Shown: positions 38,401-53,400 of the stretch, piece by piece
How the letters are laid out: every line of letters starts with the position of its first letter
Numbering within the stretch: position 1 is the stretch's first letter
NCBI RefSeq assembly: GCF_021018895.1
Contig: NC_079377.1
Location: 8,376,501-8,440,500, forward strand
Direction of reading: 5' to 3'
DNA: 64,000 nucleotides
Source of the DNA: Seriola aureovittata
Taxonomy: Eukaryota > Chordata > Actinopteri > Carangiformes > Carangidae
Position numbers and translations under genes: made by a program
The notes under the pieces: generated by a model
Told to the model about the DNA's origin: nothing
Seen by the model: only the letters and a program-made list of their open reading frames with translations
The model's database searches: none

Positions 38401-41400
38401 GTGCCTCCTCCGCAACTCTTCCCACAGGACTTCCAGCTGGCCGAGGAACTCCTCGATCTTGGCGCTGCCTGGGTGCTGTGCACGGACCAGTCCGTGGCCC
38501 TCCTGAGGAAGGAGCGTTAAACTGATGAGAGCATGTGATGATTTAGGACTGGGAATTTTGTTATGAAATATAGACCTAATCTGAAGCTTTGGGTACCTAA
38601 AGCTGTCTCAGTAGAAATGTCAGCTCGTTATTTGATTAGTACACAAACCAGACCTGTCAGGGTGCCCGGTTTGCAAAATATGGGGAATGTTTTTATTTAG
38701 GACATTCATCCAGTGCTTATGTTTTAAGAGAAACTGAATGTGACAGTGTGCCTCCGCTTACCCTTTTGACCACCTCTATCCTGGCTCTGTTAGTGAGGAT
38801 TTCTTGTTCCAGAGTGTGTTGATACCTCCTGGCAGCCTCCAGTCCCTCAAAGCTGGCTATTGAACACACCTGTGTGGCCATGGACACGTTGTCTTTCAGC
38901 CAGGACAGAGTCTGACGTGGAGAGAAGAGACAAACAGGGAAAGAATTACAGAGAGGAACAATTTAAATGAGGAATATCTGATTGCAACGAAGATGGCATT
39001 TAGTTGCCAAGAGCTACAGCAACCAGGATCCAGGTGATGTAGCCTATCCTGACCTTTAAGCACACTCAGCATTTGTTTAAAAAAAAAATCAAGACAGTTA
39101 CTGGAAACGAGAAAACAGTAGCACACAAGTCACACTTGAACACACGACAACTAAGTCTCATTTAAAAATGTGACATAACGTCTGTGGCTGGTTACAAGAA
39201 AAGGGTGTAATAACTGATGAGTACAACTGCATTGCTGACTTGACCATTCATAGTAATGAATTCTGAGGTTGAGCTCACAGGATTTTACGCAAGATGAACC
39301 GTTTCTGTGTCAGCATATGTTCTGTAGTGTATACAGACGGTTTGGAAAGGTGATTTTTGGTGTAAAGGGAAATGCAGGTGTGCCCAGCAGGGGTCAGGTC
39401 ACCTTGTCAGCAGACACGGTGAACTTCTGAAGCTGTATGTGAAGCTGTGGGTGGCCTGGTGGGACAGAGGCAACTTTAGGCTCTGCTCTGGGCTTCCTGC
39501 TGCAAAGAAAACACAGACATGTGACTCCAATTATGACTTACATAAAGACCTCTCATTATGTAAGTCACAGAGAGAGAGGGAGAAGCCAGGCTGAAATGTC
39601 ACCTTTCCCCCTTCAATTGATGTCTGACCATGACATCATTTGCACAGCCAGGGCTGTCTCCCATGGGCGAAGAGGTGTGGTTCACTGATTGCTGTTCCTG
39701 GCTTTGGCTGCTCGGTGTTCTCCTACCACTCCCACATTCAACAATACTCTGTGGATAAAAGAGCAAAAGTCTCTGTAGGAAAATCTAAAAGATCAGCAAC
39801 ATGACATGTGAGTAATGTTTTGCTTTCTCTGTCAGCCATCCACCGAATAAATGTTGACGAGATGCATAAACATCTCAGATGGAGGATTTCATGCTATGAC
39901 CAGTCACTAGACAATGAGGCATTGCTATAGCTCACTGCTAATGTGAATGTTACAATGTGGCTGGAGGCTGGACAACATGGACAGCTGCCCACAGTAGAGT
40001 CAAGTCTCTCCTGTAAATTACCCAAAAGCACACTTTCTTTCAAAGGTTGGCTATTCTCAGTGAAATAACCCAGACCAGGCTACAGATACAAGCAGCTTTT
40101 TCTGTTTGACAGCATCAAAGTTTGTAATAAAATACTACAGATGGCAGTAAATGTTTAAATAAATGATAATTGCTTTATGAATGAACACATTACACCTAAC
40201 AAGGTTGCCAACATGTGCTATACCACTTTGATGACTAAAAAGCACCAAAGAACCATTGCAGTTGGAAATACAACCCTTTCTTTAAATCCCCTATGCCCAA
40301 TTCTCATTAAATACAGCAGTGTTTTTTCTTTTTCTGATTTCCATGGCTGTCCACTCTGTCTCTGTTTAGAACTATGCAGTGGAGTTTTTAGAAAGGTCAG
40401 TGCCAGAGCTACAGACCTTGTCTATGTGCAGAAATATATTAAAGACGTCAACAGCCACTAAGCCTCTTTTACAACCATCTGAGTATTCTAAAGGTTGGCC
40501 AAAGGGCTCTGCGGTTTCCAATGAGAGCTACATGTATCTGGACTATTGCAAAGAAGGATAACCTGATAGTTGGTCTTTTTACCAACTGCAGTCCATTGCA
40601 AAAGGCTGTCTTAAACACTGTATTGCAATAGCGTCCAACAGGACCAATGCAGCAGTGTGTGTTTGATATTTTTTGGTTTGATTTTTGGCACTGTACATAC
40701 TTGTTTGTACTTCTTTCTATGGGCTTTACTTACCAAATCTAGTTGGCATAAATATAACAGAGAAAAATAAACAATGAATTTACATTTACTTATGCTGACA
40801 TTTCTCTGTCTAACTGTATGAATTATGCCAACCATGCTGTGTTAATTGTTCTATATAACATAATGTCTTTTACATATGCTAGTAAAAAAGTGCTGGCACA
40901 AGTAAGATCTCTAACAACCAACAAGGCAAATATGCATCAGTCAGTGCTTTCAAATTAAAAAAATCAGAAATGCTGAATTTACACAACAGCCAAAAAGCAC
41001 AAAACATCCATTAATAATAGTGTTTTATGGAGTAAATTTAATTTAATCATGTTATTTTTTGACTGGGCTTATAGAAGACGTGAGTCAGACAGAAAAGTGT
41101 CGCCTCCAAAATTATGCGAGAGATGCAGTAAATTGAAGGGGTCTAACATCATTTACTAACATGCCAGCCATTTTATAGGCAAGTCTGAGTTTCAGAGAAG
41201 CACATTATCGGCCCATTTATGTGTTCAAGCTGCAAAACTAACATTCTACTGTGATTCATTTGACGGAGTTGATAACCATCACTGATATCTCCTCCTCAGA
41301 TATTTGCTTCTGTCTTTAATCCTCCACAGTGGCTTCCACTGTAAACAAGTCCTGTGGTGCACTCAACATCCTACTCAGCCATATGAAAGACAATTACGTC

Positions 41401-44400
41401 AGCTGCAGCAAAAAATAGCCATTTACTGATTTTCTATGTCATATTCCATGGTATTCTGTGTTTTTGGCCTCATCCAATCATCTCGTATTTCAGCATACTT
41501 CTCCCTATCTGGGTACTGTTGATTCTTATCTGTTTTCCACTGAGCTCCTCTTCCCCTCTGTGTCTTTCTGCAATGTGCTATGAAGTGATGTCAGCCAAGA
41601 ACTATCACTTAGCACCAATCCCATCTGGTCTGCAGCCCCAGCATCTGGCTACAATTAGCCTGAGAAACAGACGATAGCCATGTTTACCTCCAGAAACAAG
41701 AGGCCATACCACTGCTAACACAGACATGGACATTTAGATTATAATGCATGTACCCATGCACATACAGACACTAAAACATTTACAGTTACATTTAATTGAC
41801 AGAGTTAAATTTCACCAGAGGGGGAGACCATGACAAAGAAAGTGTGCTAACGTGTTCGCAGATACACTGCAAGTGCTGTCTACCAGCACGTATGCAAACG
41901 TCTCAGAGTCACTACAAGCCAACAGACCTGTGCGGCTGCATTTTGGACCCTTAAAAATAGGCCACTGTACTCAGTTCAGCACACCCAGAAGCTGAAGTTA
42001 AAGCGCTGCGAAAGCATGTGACAAATTACTTTTACTGTTCAACTGGTGGTTATGCCTGGCTCTGTGTTTGGCTTTTGGGCTCCCAGGTTTTGTTTGGAGT
42101 CCATAAAGAGTAACAACTGGAGCTCCCACAGACAGTGCACCCAGGTAACTCCAGCTCCCACTGTAATAAAGAGTACTAACTGCACTGAAAGGGCTCAGGA
42201 TGGCCATGGAAACAAGCTCAGTGCCCATTGAGAGAAACAACTGACTGAGGCTTGCTGGCCTGATGGGCTCCTGTCACAGGTGGCGAAGCCACAAGGCCAG
42301 TAACAGCCTAAAAACAGGGAAATAAACTGAACCAGAAAAAAGGGGAGACTGGAAAGAGTGGAGTTTTCTCTCCTCAAGCATCTGGGCACTTTCTCACTGG
42401 GCAAAACAAGGCCAGAAGCACAGCAGGGATTTCACGAGAACTCAGGGTCAACAAAAGGGGAGGAGCATTGCATTATGGGATACCTCTGGGCTGAACCCAA
42501 ACAGCCACTGTGCATTCACTTATGGATTGGGAAGAGATTTAATGTGCTAACTTAAAAGACTAAATATACACATAATTACTGGTTTTTAACATACCACACA
42601 CTTAAGTTTCTGAATACCTCCTCTTCTAAAAGACGCAAATAGTATTTCCTTGTAAGTTTATGGGCAGTGGGACTACTATAAGAGCACCCATGTGTTCAAT
42701 AAAATGCTGGTAGGCCTCCAAGATGAGGAATGTTGTATCTGAGAAATCCACATGCTCTGCAGATAGACCACTCACCCTGGATTGACCTACAGACCATCTA
42801 TTAGTACAGTATTAATCCAATGAATGTGTACTTTTCTTAGAGTGGTTGAAAGCCCAAGATATTATTCTAACATAAAGTACAATTTTGGGTCGACAGGAAA
42901 AGCATATTTGCTCTGGCCCACCGTTCAACCATGCTGTACAGTCACGGCTTGACATTTTTCATGGAAACTTACGTAATTTTTGTGCCAGGGTAAATAACAC
43001 CTCAAAAAGCTCTTCCTGTGACTCCTACAGAGCAATATTCATAACATTTACAGACTAAGGTTCTTGTGAAGAGATAGATTATAGATATTCTATACTCTGA
43101 GTTTTAGAGCCAAACTGGTATTCATCCTAACCACCTTATCAAGGGCTTCCTCACCCATTGGGACATCAGATGATGTTATTAAGTGCCACTAACTAGCTGG
43201 TAGGATGGAAAACCAACAGTATGTTGGGTGCCAAGAATAGAAACCACTGCTCTATAGCACATCTGACTCCAGAAATACTGTTATTTAGTAAAAACCTGCT
43301 GAAATTGTAAATCAGGCATTTTCCAAACCAAAGGACAAAGTGCGTCATTTTCTGCAGCCACAGATGTCGTAACACTGGAAGAGGCTGAGCTCATCGTTTG
43401 CCAGTACTGATGGCGTTGTTCTCTCCCAGTCATGAGCCACAGTGTGGTTTCTCCAGTAATAGAATGAAATACCGTAGCTACTTACCACACAGCCTTTCAG
43501 ACGATTCTGCTCCTCCTTCACCTCCTTTCCCATGATCCTTTGTGGCTCCGTTCCCACGTTGCACTGGGGTTCTCGGGCCAGTGTCAGGGGGTCAGCATCT
43601 TCCCTGGTGAAAGCGGGGCCAATGGGAGAGAGTGTGTTCCTGTCACTCCTGCAGGACAAGCAGAGCAGGAGGTTACTGTGGTGCTGACGGCAGGGCTTCA
43701 GAGGCCCATGATGAACTCCAATTATGGCTCTGAAGTTTTCTACCAGTGTTTGTGTTATTTGGTTTAAATAGCCATGAAACACAGCTGATAAGACAGATGA
43801 GATGATGTAATGTTTGGATCTAAAGATAGCCCACTGACATGAGAAGCTCTCAGCCTAAGAAATATTTGGAAAGCAGGAGATGTTGGAGATGGATGTCAGA
43901 ACTGTGGACTGGAGTATTATTATGTACATGGAAAATGTTCAGTCTTTTTGCCCAGGTAGAGTCTAAGGATTGCAATGTTATCCGTTGGCGAGTCCAACGC
44001 TTTGAGGCAGAACAAGATAATATGAAAACTATTGGCCAGACTGATATGAGATTTGTCATGAATATTCATAGTCCCCAGAGGATGGATCCTAATGATTTAA
44101 ATGCGCTTCTCTAAACAAAGTTACAAAGTTTAATGATCCCCTGACCTTTTCACCATCACTTCCAAGATCCCACTTTTGTACAAAAAGCATCAAAAATCTA
44201 GGACAGATTGTCTTGAAATGTACCGATGCTTCCCAGAAATTACCTTTTATATTTTTGGACATTATTTAAAAGAATGCCACATGTTTTACAACGCATGCTG
44301 TAGGGATGTAACAGTACGTCAGTAAGACTGTCAGTAATTAGGTGTGGACCCCAGTGCACAATCAATGTGTCATTTCTTGTAGTTTGGTTCTCAGATTACC

Positions 44401-47400
44401 ACATCATTTAAATGTGGCTGCGCTCATTAAGTGGATATTGCTTCTGGTAATATAATGATGAACAAGTCTGAATTCTTACTGTAGGCTATTAAAGTAACAA
44501 TAAATCTGTTTTACAAATGCTGTAAAAAATCCCAAATATTCTTGTAAACATGTTTCAACTTGGATTTAGCAGACTATTCAAGGTGATGGCAAGAGTTTAA
44601 TAGTGAAAAGAGAACAAACCGTGTTGCCAACTTAACTCAGTGAGCCAAGACATTATTCAACTAGTACAGTAAGCAAACATTTTGTCAAATTCCAGTGCAG
44701 AAAACCGAATATTATAAACCAAAAAGTGTGTGGTGAGTGATGCTACGAGTGGCAGGCGGTCTCCAGACACCCAGATGGACCGGTCCTCCACTTTGCTTAT
44801 AATTTTTCAGTGATTCAAACCCAAATCAAACATGCCTAATCAAGAGAGAGACAGAAAGCTCATTTTCATTTGGAAAACTTCTTCTAGGTTTTGCCAGTGC
44901 AGATTTTTAATGTCGGGTACCAGATGAGTAATTACAGCAAAATACAGTTCCAGCTCAATGGAAACCTGTGGACCAGTTACTGGGTGAAATGGCGCATGTA
45001 TTCACAGGGCCACCAAGTTTTCTGTGGTATCCTTGGCCTGTTGTCTTACCTTAAAACCTTCTGAAGAAGTGCCCAGCAGTCCTTCACCTCACTCTGCTTC
45101 TGTGTGACGCCAGCAGCCAGGGCGGGATGGAGATTAGACAGCTGGGACACGCTAACATCTAGCATCTACCACACACAGGCCTGTAGGTTAGTTAGAGAAG
45201 GCTTCTGCAACGCACTTTCAGGATCTGACCAACTGGTGCTGCTTAAAGTAAAAAGATGTTTCCTACCATGATTTGACTGGCAATGTCACGGATTTCTCTG
45301 TCTCCGAAGCTGTCCAGCTTTTTGGATGCAGATATGCTTTTCCTCTGAAAGAAAAGATACAGAACAGTACAAGTGAGTAAAATGTGAATCACAGCTCTAA
45401 GAGGAAAATAAACAATTAAGCTGCCAGGGAATTTTACCATGTTATTAATAGCAAACACTGTATTATCAGCCTGTTGGTAGAACGAGGACACCTCCAGTGC
45501 CAGCTGAAGATTTTCATGGTAGTTTTTTAGATGAGACTGGACCCTCAGCCACCTACACAGACAGCAGATGGCAATACGGATAAGTTCAGTCTTCAATTCA
45601 TCTTGAGATTGAATATGCTTCATGCAACATACCAGTTCAACTTAAGAGACAAAGTGTACATTTTATTGATGTGTTTCCTCCTGCTGGAGATGTTTTTGCC
45701 ATCTGTCTTCCCTTGTTTCTCCAGTTTTAGGGCCAAGTGGTTGATCTCCTCGTGAAGGTTTCTGTATAGCTGCTCATCCTGCAGGGAAACAGGGGAACAC
45801 AGTCCAACTATGACCTCAGCTGTCTTTACCATACACCCTGGGAGACAAATTACAGTCAGCCATAGATAAATGACTTGGGAACCCCTACAAAATTGTAATA
45901 TAAACCATTAACATATGGGAATGTATATAACTTTAACTCAAGAAAGTTGTTTAGCATGTATAATGTTCTTTCGTTAATTATTAATAGTTCTTTTGCTTGT
46001 TCTTTTACAATGCTCACCTGTTTCAGATCTAAAATTCTCCGGGTAAGCTGCATTTTGTCAACATTTTCCCCTAGGACATTCACCAGAGACTGCTCCTCTT
46101 CCTGCTGGTACACATAAAAGTCAGTGTTTATATCCCCCATTTATCAGGAAACCAACCATTATTTCTTTTCAGAGGTACCAGGATTACACCACATTAGTCC
46201 TGCTACCAAGGAGGATGCTAAACAGAAATAGCCGTCAGCATTAGGAGAGAAACTTTGAACTTGATACTAATGACTAATGCAAAGAGGAAAGAGTGAGAAG
46301 AACTAAATGGAGAATACTGTCTCCTCCAGGGATGGATGTTTTATAGACTTCATAAGTAACATCCTCCATTACGTTCCTACAGGTCCATTATCAATCATTA
46401 GTTCCCTTGCGCCAGACATGGACATGAACAGAGAGATAAACACAGGCCTAAAATGCACTAGATGATTGCTTTTTGATAATGATGGGCAGATGTTTTACAC
46501 TGGTGATTATAAACAAACAAGAGATGTCTTCAGGATACTGAGTTAATTTCCTGTATTAGCAAACGCTGTTTTTCATGCCAATTATCTTGGCAACTGTTGA
46601 TTAGAGCTGTTTGTCCTCTCAGACTCATGGGTGAACTATCTGAGAAATTTAAATGAAGGTGCATAAAAATAACTGAATAATCTGAAGTACTTCACATTTC
46701 ATCCTGTTTCACATTAGTGTTAAACTTGAAAATAAGAACATAGATGAACCAATAGAAAATGCTAGCATCATACAGCCAGAAATAAACTAAAATACCACAC
46801 AAATTATCATTAAAACATGTTTTACTCAATAGTTCAATAGAACTGGCCTTAAACAGGATGACAAAAGTGGCCTTCACTGCGGTTAAATTTACTTCTTACA
46901 CTAACTATAATAACAGAAGGTGAGAGGAATGTTTTTTTTTTTACCTTCTCTTTAATCCATGCCTCCAGCTTGTCCACTTTTTTGTTGAATTCCTGCAGGT
47001 TCTTGGCTCCACCAAGGGCCCTTGTCTGATTTGCAGCCATCTGTTTTAGCGTGTGCCACTGGTCCCTGAGCTGGCTGAGCTGCTTCTTTACCAGATCAGA
47101 CGTAGGGTTCAACTTGCAGATTAACTGCTCACCCATCTTTTGAAACAGAAAGAAACATAAAGTGAAAGTTCAAATTCAGCATAGATGGAGCAGACAGACT
47201 AATGCACAACAGTGGCCGAGTACATTTGACACTTCAAGTTTGTTAGAGTCATTGCTTCACAACTGTTGGAAAACTGCCATTAATGTCTTGGATATACCCC
47301 TGAAAAATCTCCTGGCTCTGCTTCTACCCTTCCTGGGCTGTCTGAGTGTCAAAGGAGGTTAATTATCAGCAATGTACCATTTCCAAACATTTTCCTCTGA

Positions 47401-50400
47401 GGGAGAAAGAATAAACTGGCTTGACAGAGCCGTCTGGAACACTGAGGGTCTGCTTTTCTCTCTGGTCGACTGGAAATGCCTACGAGACTATTATGTTATG
47501 TGTTATGTGAGTTGACAGACCCTTTTAGCACCAAAGACAGTGATTAATGATTCCATTCAGATCCCCATTACCTAAAAATAGGGGAAATAATTATTTTAAA
47601 AAGTTAAAATAATTATTTCCTTTTGAATGTGGTTTGCTCTGGTGTGCTTGTTCTGGTTAGATGATAATATTTCAGTTCAAATCCAGCCTAGTGTTGAATC
47701 ATTTTGTTACCTGGTTGAGTTGAATTAATGTGTTCTCAAAGTCTCTGAGGTCTCTGTGAAGCGTGTGCGAGGCTTCCTCCCAGTCCTGCAGGGGGCAGCG
47801 CTGAATATTACAGCCATCCTTCAGATCCTGCAGTTTGCCTTTGATCCAAGCCTCTGCCTACATCACAAACAGACACAGACAAAAAATGTTTACGATCTTA
47901 CACTTTGCTTTACACACAGCACAGTCGACCACTTAGGTCTGTTTATAGACTTGATTCATCTTCTTATTTCTGAGAATGCATCAGCTTCAGAGACCAGATG
48001 TAACATAACATGGCTGAGATTGTATTAATTAGCATTGACTCTTTATATAAGTGTCATATCCACAGTGTTATTTGACTACAGATGTGCAACAATTCAATGT
48101 GAACTTAAGAGAAGTGGATGACCTTCTAGTTACCGGAGCGATAATAACTGATTTGGAAGTGAATTCTTCTTCTTCTTATTCTGTGCTAAAAGTGAAATGA
48201 TGCTGTGATGTACATGTGAAAAGAATGTGCTCAACAGATGAGTTGTATGCATCAATATCACATATTGCAATGTGACAAATTTACTATCAGATTTCTTTTG
48301 TAATGTTTTTCATAGAAATTTATATCTAGACCTTTCACACCCCAAGACTCATCTATGACAGTGGTGAACACAGTCTTGTTTCTGCTGATCAGGAGAGCAA
48401 ACAGGTCAGATTCTCTTCCTAGAGTAACATGGAGCCTCAGACACATCAAAAACAGCCCTTTGTTCTCCAATGTCATATTATGCAGAGCAGAAGTTTCTCT
48501 TGGCAAGTGCCTGGACTCGATTGCATAAGGCTTAGTCCTGCAGAGCTAAATTCTCTGGCAATATTTGTATGGAGTGAGAAGTGTGAGAAGTCCATGATCC
48601 ACCAAAGTCACAATAATCGAATAAATTAATAAATGAACTCAGTTTCTTCCACTTCTCAAAGTGATCCTTAATGAATAATACAGTTGATAAAATCAGCAGA
48701 ACTTTATTTTCCACAGTGTTGTTTTTGTGTACTCTGCAGAATATCAAATAACAATTAAGCACACAAAAAAGTCATTGCAATATTACATCAAAGCATTATT
48801 TCCCAAGAAATTCAGTGTGATTTATATTGCATAATAGACTCAACACGAGCCCTTTTCAAGACCGCACACTAAACAAGTCTTTGTTGTAGATTAAAATGTG
48901 ATGTCAATTCTCCTCAGAGAGGCAGGTCATTAACTTTACAAGGCCCCCGGGGGAAGCAGAGGTATTTCTGGATTGAACAGAAGGAAAAGAGCTTGACAAA
49001 ACAGGCCTGCCCCTATCTCCTCACACTGGGTCCCATGGCATTATAATGACCTCATACAGGAAGTCTATGATTCCCTTGTTTCTTCCTGTACACTCTCCAC
49101 AACAATGGTCTGTTTATCGAAATGTACAGTTGGGCCTTAGTCTAGCCACGAAGAGTAGACAGTTAATGCATGCAGTTCAGACTGTAACACTGCTTCTGAA
49201 TTTCTGCAAAAAATCTGTTGCCACACAGGAAAATACCACCGCAATTAACGCAGAACAAACGTTTAAAAATATGTTCGAAGTTTGGTGATTGTAAGAGGGT
49301 ACCACTGACTGTTTTTAATTGCTACAAGCTTCAAAGGTTCCAAATTTTAGCATTTTAACTGAAAAACATAGTTTTCACTTTTTCACAAAGTGTGTACATC
49401 TTTACTCTTCGTAAAATGATCACCAACAAGCTACATTTTTAGCACAGTAAAGCAACTTGGCCCTGAAAAGAATGTGAAAGTGGAAGTTTTCTCTACTTTG
49501 TCTATCATGAATATGAAATGGTGAAATGCGAGATGTTTTGCAGAGCAGCCTCAGAGACAGATGGCCCTCAATGAAGCCGCGCTCTCCGCGGAAACCTTAC
49601 TTCCACTTCCACAGTGATGGGATACTGTAATAACACATTATCATTGGTAATAGCAGTTTTTTGCCTTTGTGCGATTTGAAGGTCTGAGGACAGTTAGTGT
49701 AGCAATGCTGTACAGATTGTTGAGGCCCTTGAGGCACATTTGTGATTTGTGATTTTGGGCTTTATGAATAAAATCTGACTTGACTATCCAAATCCCTGTA
49801 AAACAAGTAGATCCCCAGGCATCAAAACGTCACAGCTATTTAAAGTACATTCTCAAATAAAGTTGAAATACTGAAGGCTGTTTCCTCTAAAAGCAACAGA
49901 AATGCAAGCTCCAAGTAAGAGCAAAGGGGCTGCTAAGCTTGTTAACATTAACGACGTGCTACAGAGCTGTTTTCAACACATACATACATCATATGTTTCT
50001 TTCAGCTGACATGTCCAGTATTAATTTCTTATTATTGGGAGTAAGTGGCCTATCACTTGGACAGTTTCTCAACAGAGATCTGATGACAAAGCCAACTGCT
50101 GGACATAATGTCCTTCTGCCAAACTCGCTGAAAAATGTCCCTCTGCCGAACTCGCTGAAAAATGTCCTTGTATGCCGGGGTGAAAGCAGTGATGAGATAA
50201 CACAACCAGTTGTGCTGCTTGGCTGAGTCTCTCTGGGCCATAGGCGTGAAGAGATGGAGCCAAACAATGATCTCATCCCTAAATAATTGCTTCACTTGTG
50301 GCGGTTTCCCCTCCCTCTCTTCCCTCAGCTGAACACAGCTCATACAGTTCTCGGGACAAAATAAGAACCAGTACATATTTTGCTCTCAGTCATGGGACAG

Positions 50401-53400
50401 ACAGCTTTCATTCTGATTTCATCTCAGCAGCATAACTTGTTGCTTTTGAGATGAACCCAGTCCAGCTTCTTTTCATTCAGCATCAGAGGAAATGAGAGAT
50501 TCTGATAAGTGTAATTCTAAAATGATTTTAAACATCTCCATCTGCAAAATATGCATAATCTGGAAAAGTGAAGTGGAAAAGAAAACACCCTCCTCAAAAA
50601 TTTTATTAGTCTCTAATTATATGAGGGAAGACAGAAATGCAAGGGGAGAAAGTGCAGCAGTAGCTTTTCATGAACAGGGATCCAAAATTATTTTATTAAT
50701 TATTTTTTAGTTTGCATACTAATGCATACTACATGCATGCATGTCATATTTTACCTGCAGTACTTCCTTGTTGAAGAGCGAGTTGCGCTGAGTGAAGCAG
50801 TCACTCTGGGATGTGACAGCAGCTGCTGAGGCCTCATTCTGTGTGTGTGGATGACTTTCTCTCCTCTGAGGCTCTTTCTTCTGCGATTCAGGGAATGAAA
50901 TCTGTGTGAGCGCCCAAAAAAGACAACAAAGTGTTAAAAACATGATAGCGATTTGACTGCAATCAGCTGCAATCAGCCTTTTTATCTAGATAAAACCTGA
51001 ACACAACATGATGCTTGCATCTGAAAAAACCTGTAAGAAGTAAATACAGTAAGCACAATTATGGGATGTTTAAGTGTCCATTTATGTTAATTATACCTTT
51101 TTTTTCCCATCCAGAGACATTAACAACATGTGTCAGACTGGCCCCAAGGTCCCTCTTAACAAAAACCTACTGTCAGCACTGCGTGAGATGAAATGAACAC
51201 GACTGGCACAGCTTAAGTAATGGACAAGCCTGCTGCTGCTCTCCAATCAGGAAACATCTGGGCACATGAAGGAAGCAGGAGTGGACAGATCCTTGGATGT
51301 CTGACGTTTTTTACTGTCAGCCTTACATGTAAACATATCACCTTTAAAGGCCTTTGGTAGATCATGTTCGCTCTTCCATCCCTGAACGGGTAAAGGCACC
51401 ACCACCTTCTCTTGTGTAATTATAAGCATTTTTTATTTTTTTTTGCCACTTGCTTGAATAATGTATGAGCAAAGGAAAAGCAAGGTATTGTTGTGGTTAC
51501 AGAAAAAGAGATGATGTGAATCATTATTGTAGTTTTTTGTCCTAAAAGGGGAAATGAGGCCATTGCTGTGTCAGAGTGTTATTATAACCAGCCTCCATAA
51601 GGACTTAACTTCAGCGAGCCATTTCTTTTGTTAACATCTTCCCTGACCTCATGTTTTCCAGTGAGCCCTGCCTCTGCGGGGTCTGCTGTAACACAGCACT
51701 TCATCCACAACACACACTGATGACTTCAACTAGGAACAGGCCAAATCCAACAGCCCACTGACTTTAAACAATATCCTACAATATACTTACACTGTTTTTC
51801 TTCTGTAGACTGTTTCGATAATACATCAGAGCCAAACAAGAGGAAACAACAGGCTATTTGTGAAGTGTTCAAAGACACGTTGCTCCCACAACTCGTTTTC
51901 CACCTCTGTGTAACTTTGCTCCAAATGTATAATATAATAAACTGAGTTTGGCGAACACACCACATGACTTCACTTCCTAAACTCCAAGAGATTCATCAAC
52001 TCCACAGCTGGCTATTAAGACCCCACTGCCTCACAACAAAACAACTGTGTTTCTACAGTCTGGATAGAGTTGGGAAAAATAACATCACTGTCTACAACAA
52101 AAAACCCAATATCAGAAAATGTTGGTGCTCATACAGTGGCTTTCTGGATTAAATATCCTTCCACTGAATTAAAAAAAAAAGTCGTTGTTTTTTCCAAAGC
52201 TAGCTATTTTTCGTTTTTAATTTAGCAGTTAGCATAGCTCCGTCTTACCTGTTGGACAGATTTCTCTCCGTTCACTTTCGCCCTGGCTTGTCCGTGTTTG
52301 GGCTGAGATTCATCACTGCTGTCTTTTCTGAGTAAAACCTAAAATACAAAGAAGAGAATAAACTGCAATTGAGGCGAACAAGGTGGACAGGACGATGAAA
52401 ACTGTGGCAGGCAAGAAACAAACGGCAAACTGTAATTAGCATTTTATAGACGTTTGTGCACGTGCCTATGGAAAATACCATAACTACCACGAACGTTACA
52501 TATTCTTCTTAAAAACAAATCAATTTGGATTAATAAATACAAAGTTTTACTTTATGATAGAATAAAGGTGTAAAACAATATGTTATAAAAGACATTCTAC
52601 TTAAACCAATACCTCAAAAATAATTAAACTACAAGTAATGTGGAGGAAAACCTTTTGGGTTCCTCTGAAAAATTGTACGAAGTAGTATAGTAGTAGTGTA
52701 TTTCACTTTCCATGCTAACTCTGAGGTTAACTTCTTTGCTCGAAAAAACATTACCAGCATTTTTTTTTAACTGTTGAAAGTAAATGATTATTTATTTCAT
52801 GTATGTAGTTTATGTGACAAAAACATCATTTTGAACACATCTTTGATAACCTAAATTTTGTCCTATTGAGTAAAAATTAAAATTTCTATTCCTATAAGTG
52901 CCATTTAATTATGCTGCAATATTAAAAAAAAAAAAACACACCCATATGTGATATTCACTTTTTCCTTTGTTTTAAAATTTGCATATTTTTTATTAGTAAG
53001 TGTGTACTGTACCTTAAATTGAGAACTGGATTTATTCTCACAGCTCACCCCCACAATCCTGGGCAGATGTGGATCTGATGTGCTTGTGACATTGTTGTTG
53101 TTATTGTTGTTTTCAGATGTGGACCCTGTGATGGAAAGCTGTGCTGGTCCCACTGCCAACTTGTTCTCTGATCTTTCTTTCCCAGAGATTGTGATCTTCT
53201 TGATGGATCTGGAGACAGTGGAGGGGGAGGCAATGTTCTGGTTCAGGTGGTCCTCTGCTGCCATGTGCTCTTGGTTGCATTTCACCGGGGCTACCTGCTT
53301 CACGATAGGTGAGACGAGACAGGGGCCATGTGCACAGACCTGGGATCGGCTGAGGTAGAGCGAGTTCAGGTTGTGCTGTAACGTGCAGTTATCCAGACTC

